Assembly: GCA_019420275.1 (NCBI GenBank)
Contig: JAHZHN010000002.1
Location: 1-37,680, forward strand
DNA length: 37,680 bases
From: Clostridiales bacterium
Lineage (GTDB): Bacteria; Bacillota; Clostridia; Lachnospirales; Lachnospiraceae
Direction: 5' to 3'
Shown piece by piece: positions 16,131-25,106 of this stretch; the stretch's first letter is position 1, and each line of letters begins with the position of its first letter. The notes beneath the pieces are model-generated. The model ran no database searches. It worked only from the letters and a program-made list of their open reading frames with translations, and was not told the origin of the DNA. The translations under genes and the position numbers were made by a program.

Positions 16131-16170
16131 AAAGGCAAAGCCCACAGCAGCGGGCTTTGCCTTTTATTTT
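16131..16170. terminator. Terminator between the lipoprotein and citrate synthase genes
   Basis: A 13-bp perfect stem (AAAGGCAAAGCCC, 16131-16143, with 16152-16164) is followed by T-rich DNA. It is convergent with the end of the citrate synthase gene. Confidence 0.9.
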
Positions 16171-16182
16171 TTGATCAAATCT

Positions 16183-17553
16183 TTATTTTCTGTCTTTTAA
16201 AGGAATATATTCTCTTGTCGGTGCTACAGCTTTATAAGCAGGACGTATAATCCTGTTTCCATTTACCAATTCCTCCATTCTGTGTGCAGACCAGCCTGCA
16301 ATACGCGCAATCGCAAAAAGCGGTGTATACAGCTCATGCGGAAGCCCCAGCATACTGTAAATAAATCCGCTGTAAAAGTCAATATTGGCGCTGACGCCTT
16401 TGTAAATTTTTCTTTCCTTCGCAATGACTTCCTTCGCAAGTTTTTCTACACTTGCATAGAGATGATATTCCTCTTCTCTTCCTTTTTCCTCTGACAGTTT
16501 CTTTACAAACCTTGAAAGGATCTTGGATCGAGGATCAGAAATAGAATATACTGCATGCCCCATACCATAAATCAGACCTGCATGGTCAAATGCTTCCTTA
16601 TTTAAAAGCTTCAGCAAATATGCTCGGATTTCATCTTCATCTGTCCAGTCTTTTACATTCTCTTTTAAATCGGCAAACATTTCTACTACCTTAATATTGG
16701 CTCCTCCATGTTTTGGTCCCTTCAGAGAACATAATGCCGCAGCAATCGCTGAATATGTATCGGTTCCTGAAGAAGAAACTACATGAGTCGTAAATGTAGA
16801 GTTATTTCCGCCTCCATGCTCTGCATGAAGCACCAGTGCCATATCCAAAAGTTTCGCTTCCAGTTTGCTGTATTTGCTGTCCGGCCGAAGCAGATGTAAA
16901 ATATTTTCCGCAACAGATAATTCCTCTTTTGGCGGATGAATAAACAGACTATGTCCCATCTCATAATGAGAGTAAGACTGATAACCATATACAGCAAGAA
17001 CAGGAAACAGTGCAATCAGCTGAATAGACTGCCGCAGAACATTTGGGATGGAAGTATCACTTCCATTATCATCATATGCATACAGTGTCAGCACACTCCT
17101 GGACAGCATATTCATCATATCCCGGCTTGGTGCTTTCATGATAATATCCCGGACAAAGTTTGTCGGCAGCTGTCTGTAATCTGCAATCATAGCCTTAAAG
17201 TCATCTAATTCTTTCTGATTCGGCAGTTCTCCGAAAAGAAGAAGATAACACGTTTCTTCAAAACCATATCGATTTTCTGAAATAAATCCTTCTACAATAT
17301 CTTCTATATTAATCCCCCGATAGAAAAGTTTTCCTTCACATGGAACAACTTCCCGGTCGATCATCGTATAAGACTGAATCATTGAAATATCTGTAAGTCC
17401 TGCAAGAACTCCTTCCCCATTTCGTTTTCTAAGACCACGTTTTACATCATATTTGGCGAAAAGTTCCTCATCAATTTTATTCTCACACTTTTTTGCAAGT
17501 TCTTTAATTTCTGGTGTTACCTCTGAAAACTTATTTGGCATGTCTTTAATCAT
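16183..17553 (-). CDS. gltA: Citrate synthase
   Basis: Condenses acetyl-CoA and oxaloacetate to citrate. At 456 residues it is a long-type synthase with an N-terminal extension of about 60 residues before the conserved REVVPCEGKLFYRGINIED. The catalytic histidines lie in VLHAEHGGGNNST and GMGHAVYSISDPR, and the catalytic aspartate is in SANIDFYSG. A 2-methylcitrate synthase role cannot be excluded. The ATG at 17553 has AAGGAG 6 nt upstream. It starts only 33 nt after the amino-acid ABC ATPase stop on the same strand with no terminator visible, so read-through from the importer operon is likely. Confidence 0.92.
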   Translation of the reverse strand: MIKDMPNKFSEVTPEIKELAKKCENKIDEELFAKYDVKRGLRKRNGEGVLAGLTDISMIQSYTMIDREVVPCEGKLFYRGINIEDIVEGFISENRYGFEETCYLLLFGELPNQKELDDFKAMIADYRQLPTNFVRDIIMKAPSRDMMNMLSRSVLTLYAYDDNGSDTSIPNVLRQSIQLIALFPVLAVYGYQSYSHYEMGHSLFIHPPKEELSVAENILHLLRPDSKYSKLEAKLLDMALVLHAEHGGGNNSTFTTHVVSSSGTDTYSAIAAALCSLKGPKHGGANIKVVEMFADLKENVKDWTDEDEIRAYLLKLLNKEAFDHAGLIYGMGHAVYSISDPRSKILSRFVKKLSEEKGREEEYHLYASVEKLAKEVIAKERKIYKGVSANIDFYSGFIYSMLGLPHELYTPLFAIARIAGWSAHRMEELVNGNRIIRPAYKAVAPTREYIPLKDRK

Positions 17554-17586
17554 AACTGCTCCTTTCTGATTGTCACTTTGTTTCCA

Positions 17587-18348
17587 TCACTGAATATCGT
17601 GATATTTCCCAAGGAACTCTCTCGTACGCTCATTCGTAGACTGAAATACCGCATCTGGTGTATCATCCTCTACGATCACACCTTTATCCATAAAAATAAT
17701 CCTATCCGATATTTCTTTCGCAAAGGCCATCTCATGTGTGACGATTACCATCGTCATATGCAGATCTGCCAGTGACTTAATTACTTTCAAAACCTCCCCA
17801 GTCAATTCCGGATCCAGCGCCGATGTCGGCTCATCGAAAAATAATATTTTAGGTTCTAATGCCAGCGCTCTGGCAATGGAGACACGCTGTGACTGTCCGC
17901 CGGACAATTCACAGGGATAAGCATCGGCCTTCTCCTCAAGTCCCAATTTTTTGAGCAATTCCATCGCTTTTTTTCTGGCTTCTTCCTTAGCGACCCCAGC
18001 TACACAAACAGGAGCCTCCATGACATTCCTTAACACACTGTAATGCGGAAACAGGTTAAAATTCTGAAATACAAACCCAGTTTCCATTAGAATTTGTTTT
18101 TGAATATCCTTCCCACTGTAGATAGGAGTTCCGTTTTCACTTTTTACCAATGTTTTTCCATTGATCTCTATTGTTCCGGATGTTACCGTCTCCAGCTGGT
18201 TCATACAGCGCAGCAGAGTTGATTTGCCGGAACCTGAGGATCCGATGATTGAAACGATTTCTCCATCGCTGATCTGGAAGGAAATATCTTTCAGCACCGT
18301 CAGATCTCCAAACTTCTTCTGTAAGTTTGTAACCGATAATATACTCAT
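17587..18348 (-). CDS. Polar amino-acid ABC importer, ATP-binding subunit
   Basis: A 253-residue ATPase of the GlnQ/HisP class. Walker A is GSSGSGKST (36-44), the signature is LSGGQSQR near residue 150, Walker B is ILFFDEPTSALD, and the switch histidine is in IVTHEM. It energises the permease encoded 12 nt upstream. GAGGAAGG precedes the ATG. Confidence 0.93.
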   Translation of the reverse strand: MSILSVTNLQKKFGDLTVLKDISFQISDGEIVSIIGSSGSGKSTLLRCMNQLETVTSGTIEINGKTLVKSENGTPIYSGKDIQKQILMETGFVFQNFNLFPHYSVLRNVMEAPVCVAGVAKEEARKKAMELLKKLGLEEKADAYPCELSGGQSQRVSIARALALEPKILFFDEPTSALDPELTGEVLKVIKSLADLHMTMVIVTHEMAFAKEISDRIIFMDKGVIVEDDTPDAVFQSTNERTREFLGKYHDIQ

Positions 18349-18360
18349 TTTCCTTCCTCC

Positions 18361-19017
18361 TTAACGATAATAGTCCATCTTCTTCTCAATGATGGAAAAT
18401 ACTTTTGATACGACTGCATTCATGATCAGGTAGAATACACCTGCCACTACCAGATAGATCATTCCGCGGCTTCTTGCCATCTGGTTGGTAGCAACAACAT
18501 AAATCTCCATAACTCCGACAACATGAGCAAGAGAGGTATCTTTTACCAGAGTCATACATTCACTTCCAAGGGAAGGAGTGATAATCTTAATCACCTGAGG
18601 CAGTACAATCTTAAAAAATGTCTGTGCTTTGCTGAAGCCCAGCACTTTTGCCGCCTCATACTGCCCTTTCGGGATGGCCTGGATTCCGCTTCGATAGATC
18701 TCCGCAAAATAGGCCGCGTAATTCAGTGTAAAACTGATCACGGCCGCTGTCATACGATCAAGACTCAATCCAGCCAGATAATAGAGGCCAAAGTAAAATC
18801 CATACAACTGGAGGATCAGCGGCGTTCCCCTCATGATCAGAAGGAAAAAACGGATCGGAAACTGCACGATCCAAAGTTTGGACATTCTTCCTTTGGCAAC
18901 TACCATTCCTAATACTAACCCGAAAATCAAAGTAAGGAAAAAAAGCGTTAAAGTCTGTGTCAGCCCATTTTCCAACAGCAATACTACTATTTCCGGCAAA
19001 CTTTGTATTTGATTCAT
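18361..19017 (-). CDS. Polar amino-acid ABC importer, permease subunit
   Basis: A membrane protein of 218 residues with about five transmembrane helices, typical of the HisM/GlnP permease family, which works as a homodimer when only one permease gene is present, as here. The coupling-helix EAA motif is YEAAKVLGFSKAQTFFKIVLPQ with its conserved glycine. LTQTLTLFFLTLIFGLVLG is the usual first helix. The gene order is binding protein, permease, ATPase. The substrate is not assigned. Confidence 0.93.
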   Translation of the reverse strand: MNQIQSLPEIVVLLLENGLTQTLTLFFLTLIFGLVLGMVVAKGRMSKLWIVQFPIRFFLLIMRGTPLILQLYGFYFGLYYLAGLSLDRMTAAVISFTLNYAAYFAEIYRSGIQAIPKGQYEAAKVLGFSKAQTFFKIVLPQVIKIITPSLGSECMTLVKDTSLAHVVGVMEIYVVATNQMARSRGMIYLVVAGVFYLIMNAVVSKVFSIIEKKMDYYR

Positions 19018-19082
19018 AATCCTGTTACTCCTATCATGTAGTTTGAAACAAAGCGGATCTTACGGATGCCGCTTATAACCAT

Positions 19083-19114
19083 AAGAGGGACTTTTGACAA
19101 CAAAAGCCCCTCTT
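19083..19114 (-). promoter_or_regulatory. Intercistronic hairpin between binding-protein and permease genes
   Basis: A 14-bp near-perfect inverted repeat (19083-19096 with 19101-19114, one mismatch) has a 4-nt loop. In the transcribed direction it is followed by mixed sequence rather than a T run, so it looks like an RNA-stabilising or partially attenuating hairpin rather than a full terminator. Such hairpins commonly let the binding-protein message accumulate over the membrane subunits. Confidence 0.65.
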
Positions 19115-19135
19115 CGTTCTCTTATCTTACTTGTG

Positions 19136-19936
19136 CTATTTTATCGTAGTAATATCTTCACCGAACCATTTTTCACTGATTTTTGCCAGCGTTCCATCTT
19201 TTGCCATCTCTTTCAGCTGCTTTTCTACTTCCTTGCAGAGTGCCTTGTCCCCTTTGCGGAAACCAATCACATAATCTTCTGTCGCCAAATCTGCTGCCAG
19301 AACTTTATATTTTCCTTCATCCTGCTCGGTATAATATTTTGCTACTACTTCATCCATAACAGCTGCATCACATCCATTGCCCAGGTCATTTAAGATCTGT
19401 ACATTGTCAGGAAGCAATACAATCTTCGCATCTTTGAGTTCATCCGTCTTGTCAACTGCATCTGCTGCAGTAGAACCTTCCTGAACACCAAGAGACTTAT
19501 TCTTCACATCATCAAGGCTTTTGATTTTGCTGTCTGCAGGAACCACCAGTACCTGATGATTCTCCATATAAGGCTCAGAACAAAGCATCACTTCAGCTCT
19601 GTCTTCGCTGTATGTCAATCCATTCCAGATGCAGTCAATATTTCCCGTATCCAGTTCCTGTTCTTTTGAATCCCAGTTGATCGGCTGAAGCTTCAGCTCC
19701 ACACCCATTCTTTTTGTTACTTCTTTGGCGAGATCGATATCAAATCCAACGATATTCTGATCTTCGTCTGTAAATCCCATCGGCGGGAAAGAAGCATCCA
19801 GACCAAGAACTAATTCCTTCTTCTCTTTTACATCGGAAAGGGATGTATCTTCTTTACTCTCTTTTTTACTGCTGCACCCAAACAGACAGGACGCTGCAAG
19901 TACAACCGCTAACAACCCAACAATAACTTTTTTCAT
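19136..19936 (-). CDS. Polar amino-acid ABC importer, substrate-binding lipoprotein
   Basis: An extracellular solute-binding protein of family 3, 266 residues. The lipobox LFGC puts the lipidated cysteine at residue 21. The two-lobe fold begins LVLGLDASFPPMGF and includes GFDIDLAKEV, NWDSKEQELDTGNIDCIW and a late YVIGFRKGD. The ATG at 19936 is preferred over two upstream ATGs (19954, 19951) because those overlap the GGAGGAG ribosome site. It is the first gene of the importer operon. The ligand could be glutamine, cystine, arginine or another; nothing decisive is visible. Confidence 0.92.
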   Translation of the reverse strand: MKKVIVGLLAVVLAASCLFGCSSKKESKEDTSLSDVKEKKELVLGLDASFPPMGFTDEDQNIVGFDIDLAKEVTKRMGVELKLQPINWDSKEQELDTGNIDCIWNGLTYSEDRAEVMLCSEPYMENHQVLVVPADSKIKSLDDVKNKSLGVQEGSTAADAVDKTDELKDAKIVLLPDNVQILNDLGNGCDAAVMDEVVAKYYTEQDEGKYKVLAADLATEDYVIGFRKGDKALCKEVEKQLKEMAKDGTLAKISEKWFGEDITTIK

Positions 19937-19994
19937 CCTTTGCTCCTCCATCATATTCTTTCAGCACATTAGCGTACTAAAATGCCTATTTACT

Positions 19995-20023
19995 ATAATA
20001 GCAAAGTTTTCAATCTTTGTCAA
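19995..20023 (-). promoter_or_regulatory. Promoter of the amino-acid importer operon
   Basis: Minus-strand TTGACA (20018-20023) and TATTAT (19995-20000) have 17-nt spacing, about 60 nt before the binding-protein start. Confidence 0.65.
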
Positions 20024-20054
20024 ATTTTTTGCATTTGATTCATGAAAAAATGAA

Positions 20055-20083
20055 TTGTTCCCGAATATTTCCTGTGTTATAAT
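20055..20083 (+). promoter_or_regulatory. Promoter of the glucosaminidase gene
   Basis: TTGTTC (20055-20060) and a perfect TATAAT (20078-20083) have 17-nt spacing. The leader of about 60 nt ends with AAAGGGG before the ATG. Confidence 0.65.
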
Positions 20084-20151
20084 CTCCGGGAGTATAAATA
20101 AATCAGCTGGAAGCCATCACTTGGTTCCGGCTCTATTGAAAGGGGTTTTAT

Positions 20152-21630
20152 ATGAAACATATTTATCTTAGAACAGGGGCTGCTGTCCTTTTCAGCTGCC
20201 TCATGATGACATCTGCCGTATGGGGGGCTTCCCTTCCCATACGCTACGGAGGAAGGAATTATAACTACAATGGAAAACAGCTGACTTTTACTTATAAGGG
20301 GAAATCGATTTCTCTTGGGAAAACGCCTGCTATCCAGATCAATAAAGTGAATATGCTTCCTTATTACCATACACTGGTAAAAAACGGTCCAAAAGTAAAG
20401 CGCGCTTACAGCAGCAAAACCGGGAAACTAACTCTGACCTACGGAAAAAATAAGATTATTTTCTACAAAAATAAAAAATACGCTTACACCAACGGGAAAA
20501 AACGGAACCTGACAACAGCTCCTGTCGTCGTAAAATACCGTAATGTCAATAAGAACTATTTGCTGATTCCAGCCAATTTTACAGCCAAATATCTGGGCAT
20601 ATCCTATACATATGACAGCCAAAAGAGAATCATTCATTACGCAAAACCGGCAGCAACAACTTCCCGTCCGACAGCGACTACTTCCAGTCCGGCAGCGACT
20701 ACTTCCAAGCCGTCGTCATCATCTGTTTCTTCCTATTCTATGGGAATGTCACGATCTTCCTATATTAAAGAACAGATGAAAGTCTATCCGTCTTACGGCG
20801 GAAAGGCAATCACGACACAACAATATGACACCTATATTAATCCTGCAAACGATACAACCAGTGGATTACAATTTCTCCGCTTGGATTCTTATCGAGAGGT
20901 CAATGCTTCCATCTACAAGAATCATCTGGCAGCAATGATTTCCAGTAAGCCTTCCAGCGTTTTTTCAGGAAAAGGAGATATTTTTCTTCAGGCATCCAAA
21001 ACTTACAAAATCGATCCTCTCTATTTTCTCTGCCAGACGATTCAGGAATCTGGCTATGGTACCAGTTTTCTGGCAAAGGGGATTCGGGCTGATTCCCTTT
21101 CCGACTCCCAGGTACAAAAATATGATACAACAAGTCTGAAAGGAAAGATTGTTTCCGGTGATTCTGTAAAAAAAGACTCCTCCGGTGAGATTACCGGCTT
21201 TCAATTTTTATCAGCTTCTCAGAGAAAATCCGGCCGGTCCTATGTAAAAACAGCTTCCGGATATCTGGAAATCTCCGAAATGCCTGCTTCTGCTAAAAAA
21301 AATACATATTATAATCTGTATGGAATTAAAGCAGTAGATGCGGCGCCTCAACTGTGCGGCTTTACTTATGCCTACAACGAAGGCTGGACAAGCGTGGACC
21401 ATGCAATCAAAGGTGCTGCGAAATATGTATCCAAATGGTACATTCATAACAGCACACACAAGCAGAATACTTTATACAAATTCCGCTATCATCCGAAATC
21501 ATCCAGTATCTGGCATCAATATGCCACAGATCCGGCCTATGCAAGAAGCATTGGAAATCTCATGTACAAATATCGGAATGTTTATAGTTCTTCTGTGATT
21601 CTTTCCTATGATAAACCTGTATTTTCATAA
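20152..21630 (+). CDS. Secreted N-acetylglucosaminidase with copper-amine-oxidase-like N-domain
   Basis: A peptidoglycan hydrolase of 492 residues. It has a signal peptide (about residues 1-26), then an N-terminal domain of about 135 residues resembling the copper amine oxidase N-like domain of clostridial wall proteins. A Thr/Pro/Ser linker follows (about 166-195), then a C-terminal GH73-type glucosaminidase domain (about 255-480). The catalytic glutamate is Glu299 in CQTIQESGYGTS, and YNLYGIKA and AYNEGW are typical GH73 motifs. It probably cuts the N-acetylglucosaminyl bond in the wall during growth or separation. It is a single-gene unit with a clear promoter and terminator. Confidence 0.87.
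   Translation: MKHIYLRTGAAVLFSCLMMTSAVWGASLPIRYGGRNYNYNGKQLTFTYKGKSISLGKTPAIQINKVNMLPYYHTLVKNGPKVKRAYSSKTGKLTLTYGKNKIIFYKNKKYAYTNGKKRNLTTAPVVVKYRNVNKNYLLIPANFTAKYLGISYTYDSQKRIIHYAKPAATTSRPTATTSSPAATTSKPSSSSVSSYSMGMSRSSYIKEQMKVYPSYGGKAITTQQYDTYINPANDTTSGLQFLRLDSYREVNASIYKNHLAAMISSKPSSVFSGKGDIFLQASKTYKIDPLYFLCQTIQESGYGTSFLAKGIRADSLSDSQVQKYDTTSLKGKIVSGDSVKKDSSGEITGFQFLSASQRKSGRSYVKTASGYLEISEMPASAKKNTYYNLYGIKAVDAAPQLCGFTYAYNEGWTSVDHAIKGAAKYVSKWYIHNSTHKQNTLYKFRYHPKSSSIWHQYATDPAYARSIGNLMYKYRNVYSSSVILSYDKPVFS
20653..20715 (+). repeat. Three 21-bp tandem repeats coding a Thr/Pro linker
   Basis: Units start at 20653, 20674 and 20695 and encode ATTSRPT, ATTSSPA and ATTSKPS. The second and third are nearly identical in DNA, which suggests recent slippage. 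They form the flexible wall-spanning linker of the glucosaminidase. Confidence 0.75.
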
Positions 21631-21641
21631 TATTAAAATAG

Positions 21642-21680
21642 AAAAAATCGTATCCCTCAAAAATGAGGATACGATTTTTT
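21642..21680. terminator. Bidirectional terminator between glucosaminidase and phoR
   Basis: The arms AAAAAATCGTATCC and GGATACGATTTTTT are perfect complements with a short CTCA/TGAG inner stem. There are A/T tracts on both sides. It ends the plus-strand glucosaminidase transcript and the leftward pst-pho operon. Confidence 0.9.
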
Positions 21681-23025
21681 ATCTTGCTTCTTCTTTTGGA
21701 AAGACGATCGTAATCTTCGTTCCCTGATTCAGTTCGCTTTCCACCTCTATGGATGCATGATGGTATTTCGCACCGTGCTTCACAATAGAAAGTCCAAGTC
21801 CAGATCCTTCCTTTTGATTGGAATGACTCTTGTCAACCCTGTAAAACCGTTCAAACACCCGGTCTACATCATCTTTCGGGATTCCAATTCCGTCATCTTC
21901 CACCACGATCGTCGGCTTCTCATCCATCGCCGCAATCGTAACAACAACCTTCCCCTTAGGATGGTTATATTTTACGGCATTCTCACAGATATTAAAAAAC
22001 ATTTCATATAAAATCTGATATACTCCACAGATTCTCGTATGAACCCCTCTGATATGGAAACTCACGTCTTCCTTCTCCAGCTTATGGCCCAAATCGGCTT
22101 TAATCTGGAAAATCAGCTCATATAGATCCACATCTTTCTTTTCCAGTTCTACCTGATTCTCATCTAATCTTGATAATTTGATAATATCTTCAATCATAGA
22201 AATCAATCGCCTGGCTTCTTTATAAATCGTACCAGAAAAACGTTCCATATCTTCCGGTTTAACCAAACCATCTTTCATTAACTCTGCATATCCTGAAATC
22301 GTCGTCAGCGGAGTCTTTAACTCATGAGAAACATTCGCCGAAAATTCTTTGCGCATATTCTCAGCTTCCTTGATTTCCTCAATCTGATTCTGAATGTCAA
22401 TATTCTGCTGTTCAATCCTATCTAACAACGGCGTCAACTCACTATATGTCTGATTCTGCTTCGGATGAAGCAGGTCAATCTGATTAATCGGTTCCACAAT
22501 ACGGCTCGTAATGATCCTGGATAAAATAACATCCAAAGCCAGAACAATCAGCAGCATAATTGCGACTGCCGGCAAAAACCCCAGAACCTGACGCAGAATT
22601 GTTTGCGTCTCCCGGGACAGCCTAAGAATCGTTCCGTCATTGAGCCGCACGGCATAATAATATGTCTGCTTATTTAACGTACTTGAAATCCTTGTATCTT
22701 GCCCAGTACCATTCTTAATCGCCTCTTTGATTTCTTTCCGGTTTTTGTGATTTGCCATAGTGCTCTCTTCTCCCGTGCTGTCATAAATGACGACACCGGA
22801 AACGTCGATCCAGGTGATTCTGCTGACGGTAATATCTTTATAGGCATCCAAATCCTGCTTATCATGAAGATTTAAGGATGTTGCCATATACCTCGCCTCA
22901 TCTTGAATCCCCGTTTCTATCTGATGGATATACTGAAAATAAGCAATGAATGACAGAATCACAGTCGTGATCAAAACTGCAGCAAAGGAAACCAGTACCA
23001 TTTTGCTGAAAATCTTACGTTTCAT
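21679..23025 (-). CDS. phoR: Phosphate-sensing histidine kinase PhoR
   Basis: A membrane sensor kinase of 448 residues. Transmembrane helices lie at about 8-30 and 146-168 and enclose an extracytoplasmic domain of about 115 residues. The H box SHELKTPL carries the phospho-accepting His234, and the ATP lid has an N box (NICENAVKYNHP) and DDGIGIP and GSGLGLSI boxes. It phosphorylates the response regulator encoded just upstream. The two genes overlap by 4 nt (ATGA). The role as PhoR is inferred from operon position after pstSCAB-phoU and domain layout. It has a short extracellular domain and no obvious PAS domain. Confidence 0.88.
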   Translation of the reverse strand: MKRKIFSKMVLVSFAAVLITTVILSFIAYFQYIHQIETGIQDEARYMATSLNLHDKQDLDAYKDITVSRITWIDVSGVVIYDSTGEESTMANHKNRKEIKEAIKNGTGQDTRISSTLNKQTYYYAVRLNDGTILRLSRETQTILRQVLGFLPAVAIMLLIVLALDVILSRIITSRIVEPINQIDLLHPKQNQTYSELTPLLDRIEQQNIDIQNQIEEIKEAENMRKEFSANVSHELKTPLTTISGYAELMKDGLVKPEDMERFSGTIYKEARRLISMIEDIIKLSRLDENQVELEKKDVDLYELIFQIKADLGHKLEKEDVSFHIRGVHTRICGVYQILYEMFFNICENAVKYNHPKGKVVVTIAAMDEKPTIVVEDDGIGIPKDDVDRVFERFYRVDKSHSNQKEGSGLGLSIVKHGAKYHHASIEVESELNQGTKITIVFPKEEAR

Positions 23026-23696
23026 TCATTTCCTCCGATACGATAACCAATTCCACGTACAGTTTCAATCAGACTTCCACATTCCCCGAGCTTCTGCCGA
23101 AGCGAACGAATATGTACATCGACTGTTCTGGTCTCCCCGTCGAAGTCATATCCCCATATATTCGTAAGCAGCTGATCCCGGTTCAATACATTGCCTTTGC
23201 TTTCCACCAGCAGGCAGAGCAATTTAAATTCTTTATTGGTCAGTGTTACCTCCTGATCTTTTACTTTTACCTTATGTTTATTTGGATAAATCCGCAGATC
23301 ACCAATCTTTAGTTCATCCTTGGATTCTTTTTTAGAGCGGCGAAGCACTGCCTTAACCCTGGAAACAAGTTCCATCATGCCAAATGGTTTGGTAACATAA
23401 TCATCCGCACCGCTGTCAAGGCCAAGAACCTTATCGTACTCCGTGCCTTTCGCCGTCATTATAATAATCGGCAGCTCTTTTGTTGCTGACTTTCCACGAA
23501 GTTTTCCCAGTATTGATATTCCGTCTTCTCCCGGCAGCATAATATCCAGCAATACTAATTCAGGCATAACTCCTTCCCTCATGACCTCCATAAACTGAGT
23601 CCCATCTTCAAATCCTTTGGCTTCAAATCCAGTACTCTGCAAAGTATAGGTCACGAGTTCTCTTATATTCGGATCGTCTTCTACAACAAAAATCAC
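23022..23696 (-). CDS. phoP: Phosphate response regulator PhoP/PhoB (OmpR family)
   Basis: A transcription factor of 224 residues with a receiver domain (1-120; phospho-accepting Asp51 in LLLDIMLPGEDG, conserved Lys in YVTKPFG). Its winged-helix DNA-binding domain (about 130-222) has the typical WGYDFDGETRTVDVHI recognition region. The start is GTG and overlaps the phoU stop by 4 nt, with GGAGG inside phoU. It probably binds the repeated TTTACA-type half sites upstream of pstS. Confidence 0.92.
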   Translation of the reverse strand: MIFVVEDDPNIRELVTYTLQSTGFEAKGFEDGTQFMEVMREGVMPELVLLDIMLPGEDGISILGKLRGKSATKELPIIIMTAKGTEYDKVLGLDSGADDYVTKPFGMMELVSRVKAVLRRSKKESKDELKIGDLRIYPNKHKVKVKDQEVTLTNKEFKLLCLLVESKGNVLNRDQLLTNIWGYDFDGETRTVDVHIRSLRQKLGECGSLIETVRGIGYRIGGNE

Positions 23697-24346
23697 AAGC
23701 TTCCTCCTTTATATTCACCAGTAATTGCGTATTCTACCCACTCAGCGATATTGCTTGCATGGTCACCAATACGTTCAAAATATTTCGCGATCATGAGGAT
23801 TGCGACACATTCTTCTCCTCTCTCAGGCTCTTCATGGATCATCTCAATGACTTCCTTCTTCACCTGACTGAACAGACCATCTACCAGATCATCCTGCTCA
23901 ATAACTTCACGTGCAATCCCAAGATTCTCCTTTACAAATGCTTTAATGCTTCGGCTTACCATATCAATCGTAGCCTGAGACATCTTCTCAAGATGGGTAT
24001 TCTCCATCTGAGCCGGAACTGCAGAATCTTTCTGTACAATTCCTACAATATCACTTGCCTGATCTCCAATACGCTCCATATCGGACACCATCTTAAGTGC
24101 AGAAGAAACCACACGCAAATCCGTGGCTACCGGCTGCTGCTGAAGCAGAAGCTTCATGCAAATACGTTCAATATCACGCTCTTTGTGATTGATTTCTTCT
24201 TCCATTCCCTTCATATCATTGATCAGCTCTTTATCTCTGGTTGCCACAACCTTCGCAGCTGCTGTGATCATTTCTTCACAAAGGGCTCCCATATCGACCA
24301 TTTCCTGATTCAAACGCATCAGCTGTCTGTCAAATCGGTTTCTCAT
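23693..24346 (-). CDS. phoU: Phosphate signalling regulator PhoU
   Basis: An all-helical protein of 217 residues with two PhoU repeats, each with a metal-binding E/D-x3-D pattern (VSDMERIGDQASDI near 85-100 and YFERIGDHASNIAEW near 190-205). It links Pst transport state to PhoR activity. I start at the ATG at 24346, 1 nt after the pstB stop, with GGGAGG 10 nt upstream. A TTG at 24355 would add three residues. Confidence 0.95.
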   Translation of the reverse strand: MRNRFDRQLMRLNQEMVDMGALCEEMITAAAKVVATRDKELINDMKGMEEEINHKERDIERICMKLLLQQQPVATDLRVVSSALKMVSDMERIGDQASDIVGIVQKDSAVPAQMENTHLEKMSQATIDMVSRSIKAFVKENLGIAREVIEQDDLVDGLFSQVKKEVIEMIHEEPERGEECVAILMIAKYFERIGDHASNIAEWVEYAITGEYKGGSL

Positions 24347-24347
24347 A

Positions 24348-25100
24348 TCAACCAAACCTCCCTGTAATATAGTCTTCTGTTCGTTTATCCTGAGGCATAG
24401 AGAACAGATCGTCGGATTTTCCGAATTCTACCATTTCTCCCAGCAGGAAGAAAGCTGTCTTGTCAGAAATTCTGACTGCCTGCTGCATGTTATGAGTTAC
24501 CATAATGATCGTATACTTTGATTTCAATTCTACCGCAAGATCCTCGATTTTGGAAGTAGAAATTGGATCCAGCGCAGATGTCGGCTCATCCATCAGCAGA
24601 ACTTCCGGCTCTACTGCCAGGGCTCTTGCGATACAAAGTCTCTGCTGCTGTCCTCCGGAAAGTCCAAGAGCACTCTTTTTTAAGCGGTCCTTTAATTCAT
24701 CCCAAATCGCAGCACTCTTCAGAGATTTCTCTACAATCTCATCTAACTGTGACTTATTATGGATTCCATGTGTTCTTGGTCCATATGCGATATTATCATA
24801 TACGCTCATTGGGAACGGATTCGGTTTCTGGAATACCATTCCGACACGTTTTCTTAACAGGTTCACATCCATGTCTCCATAGATGTCTTCTCCGTCCAAA
24901 GTTACCTTTCCTGTGATCTTACATCCTTCTACCAGATCGTTCATACGGTTTAATGATTTTAACAATGTTGATTTTCCACATCCGGACGGACCAATGAACG
25001 CTGTAATTTCATGTTCCGGAAGATCCAGGTTAATATTTTTTAATGCTTTAAATTTTCCATAATATAAATCTAAATTATCGACTTTAAATTTTGTTCCCAT
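24348..25100 (-). CDS. pstB: Phosphate ABC importer ATPase PstB
   Basis: A 250-residue ATPase. Walker A is GPSGCGKST (about 36-44), the PstB-type signature is LSGGQQQRLCIARALA, Walker B is VLLMDEPTSALDP, and FQKPNPFPMSVYDNIAYGPR is highly characteristic of PstB. It drives phosphate uptake through PstA and PstC. Confidence 0.97.
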   Translation of the reverse strand: MGTKFKVDNLDLYYGKFKALKNINLDLPEHEITAFIGPSGCGKSTLLKSLNRMNDLVEGCKITGKVTLDGEDIYGDMDVNLLRKRVGMVFQKPNPFPMSVYDNIAYGPRTHGIHNKSQLDEIVEKSLKSAAIWDELKDRLKKSALGLSGGQQQRLCIARALAVEPEVLLMDEPTSALDPISTSKIEDLAVELKSKYTIIMVTHNMQQAVRISDKTAFFLLGEMVEFGKSDDLFSMPQDKRTEDYITGRFG

Positions 25101-25106
25101 TCCATT

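Noticed and set aside
20653..20715. CRISPR-like short repeats
   Set aside because: Units are contiguous without spacers, in frame, and encode a Thr/Pro linker of the glucosaminidase.
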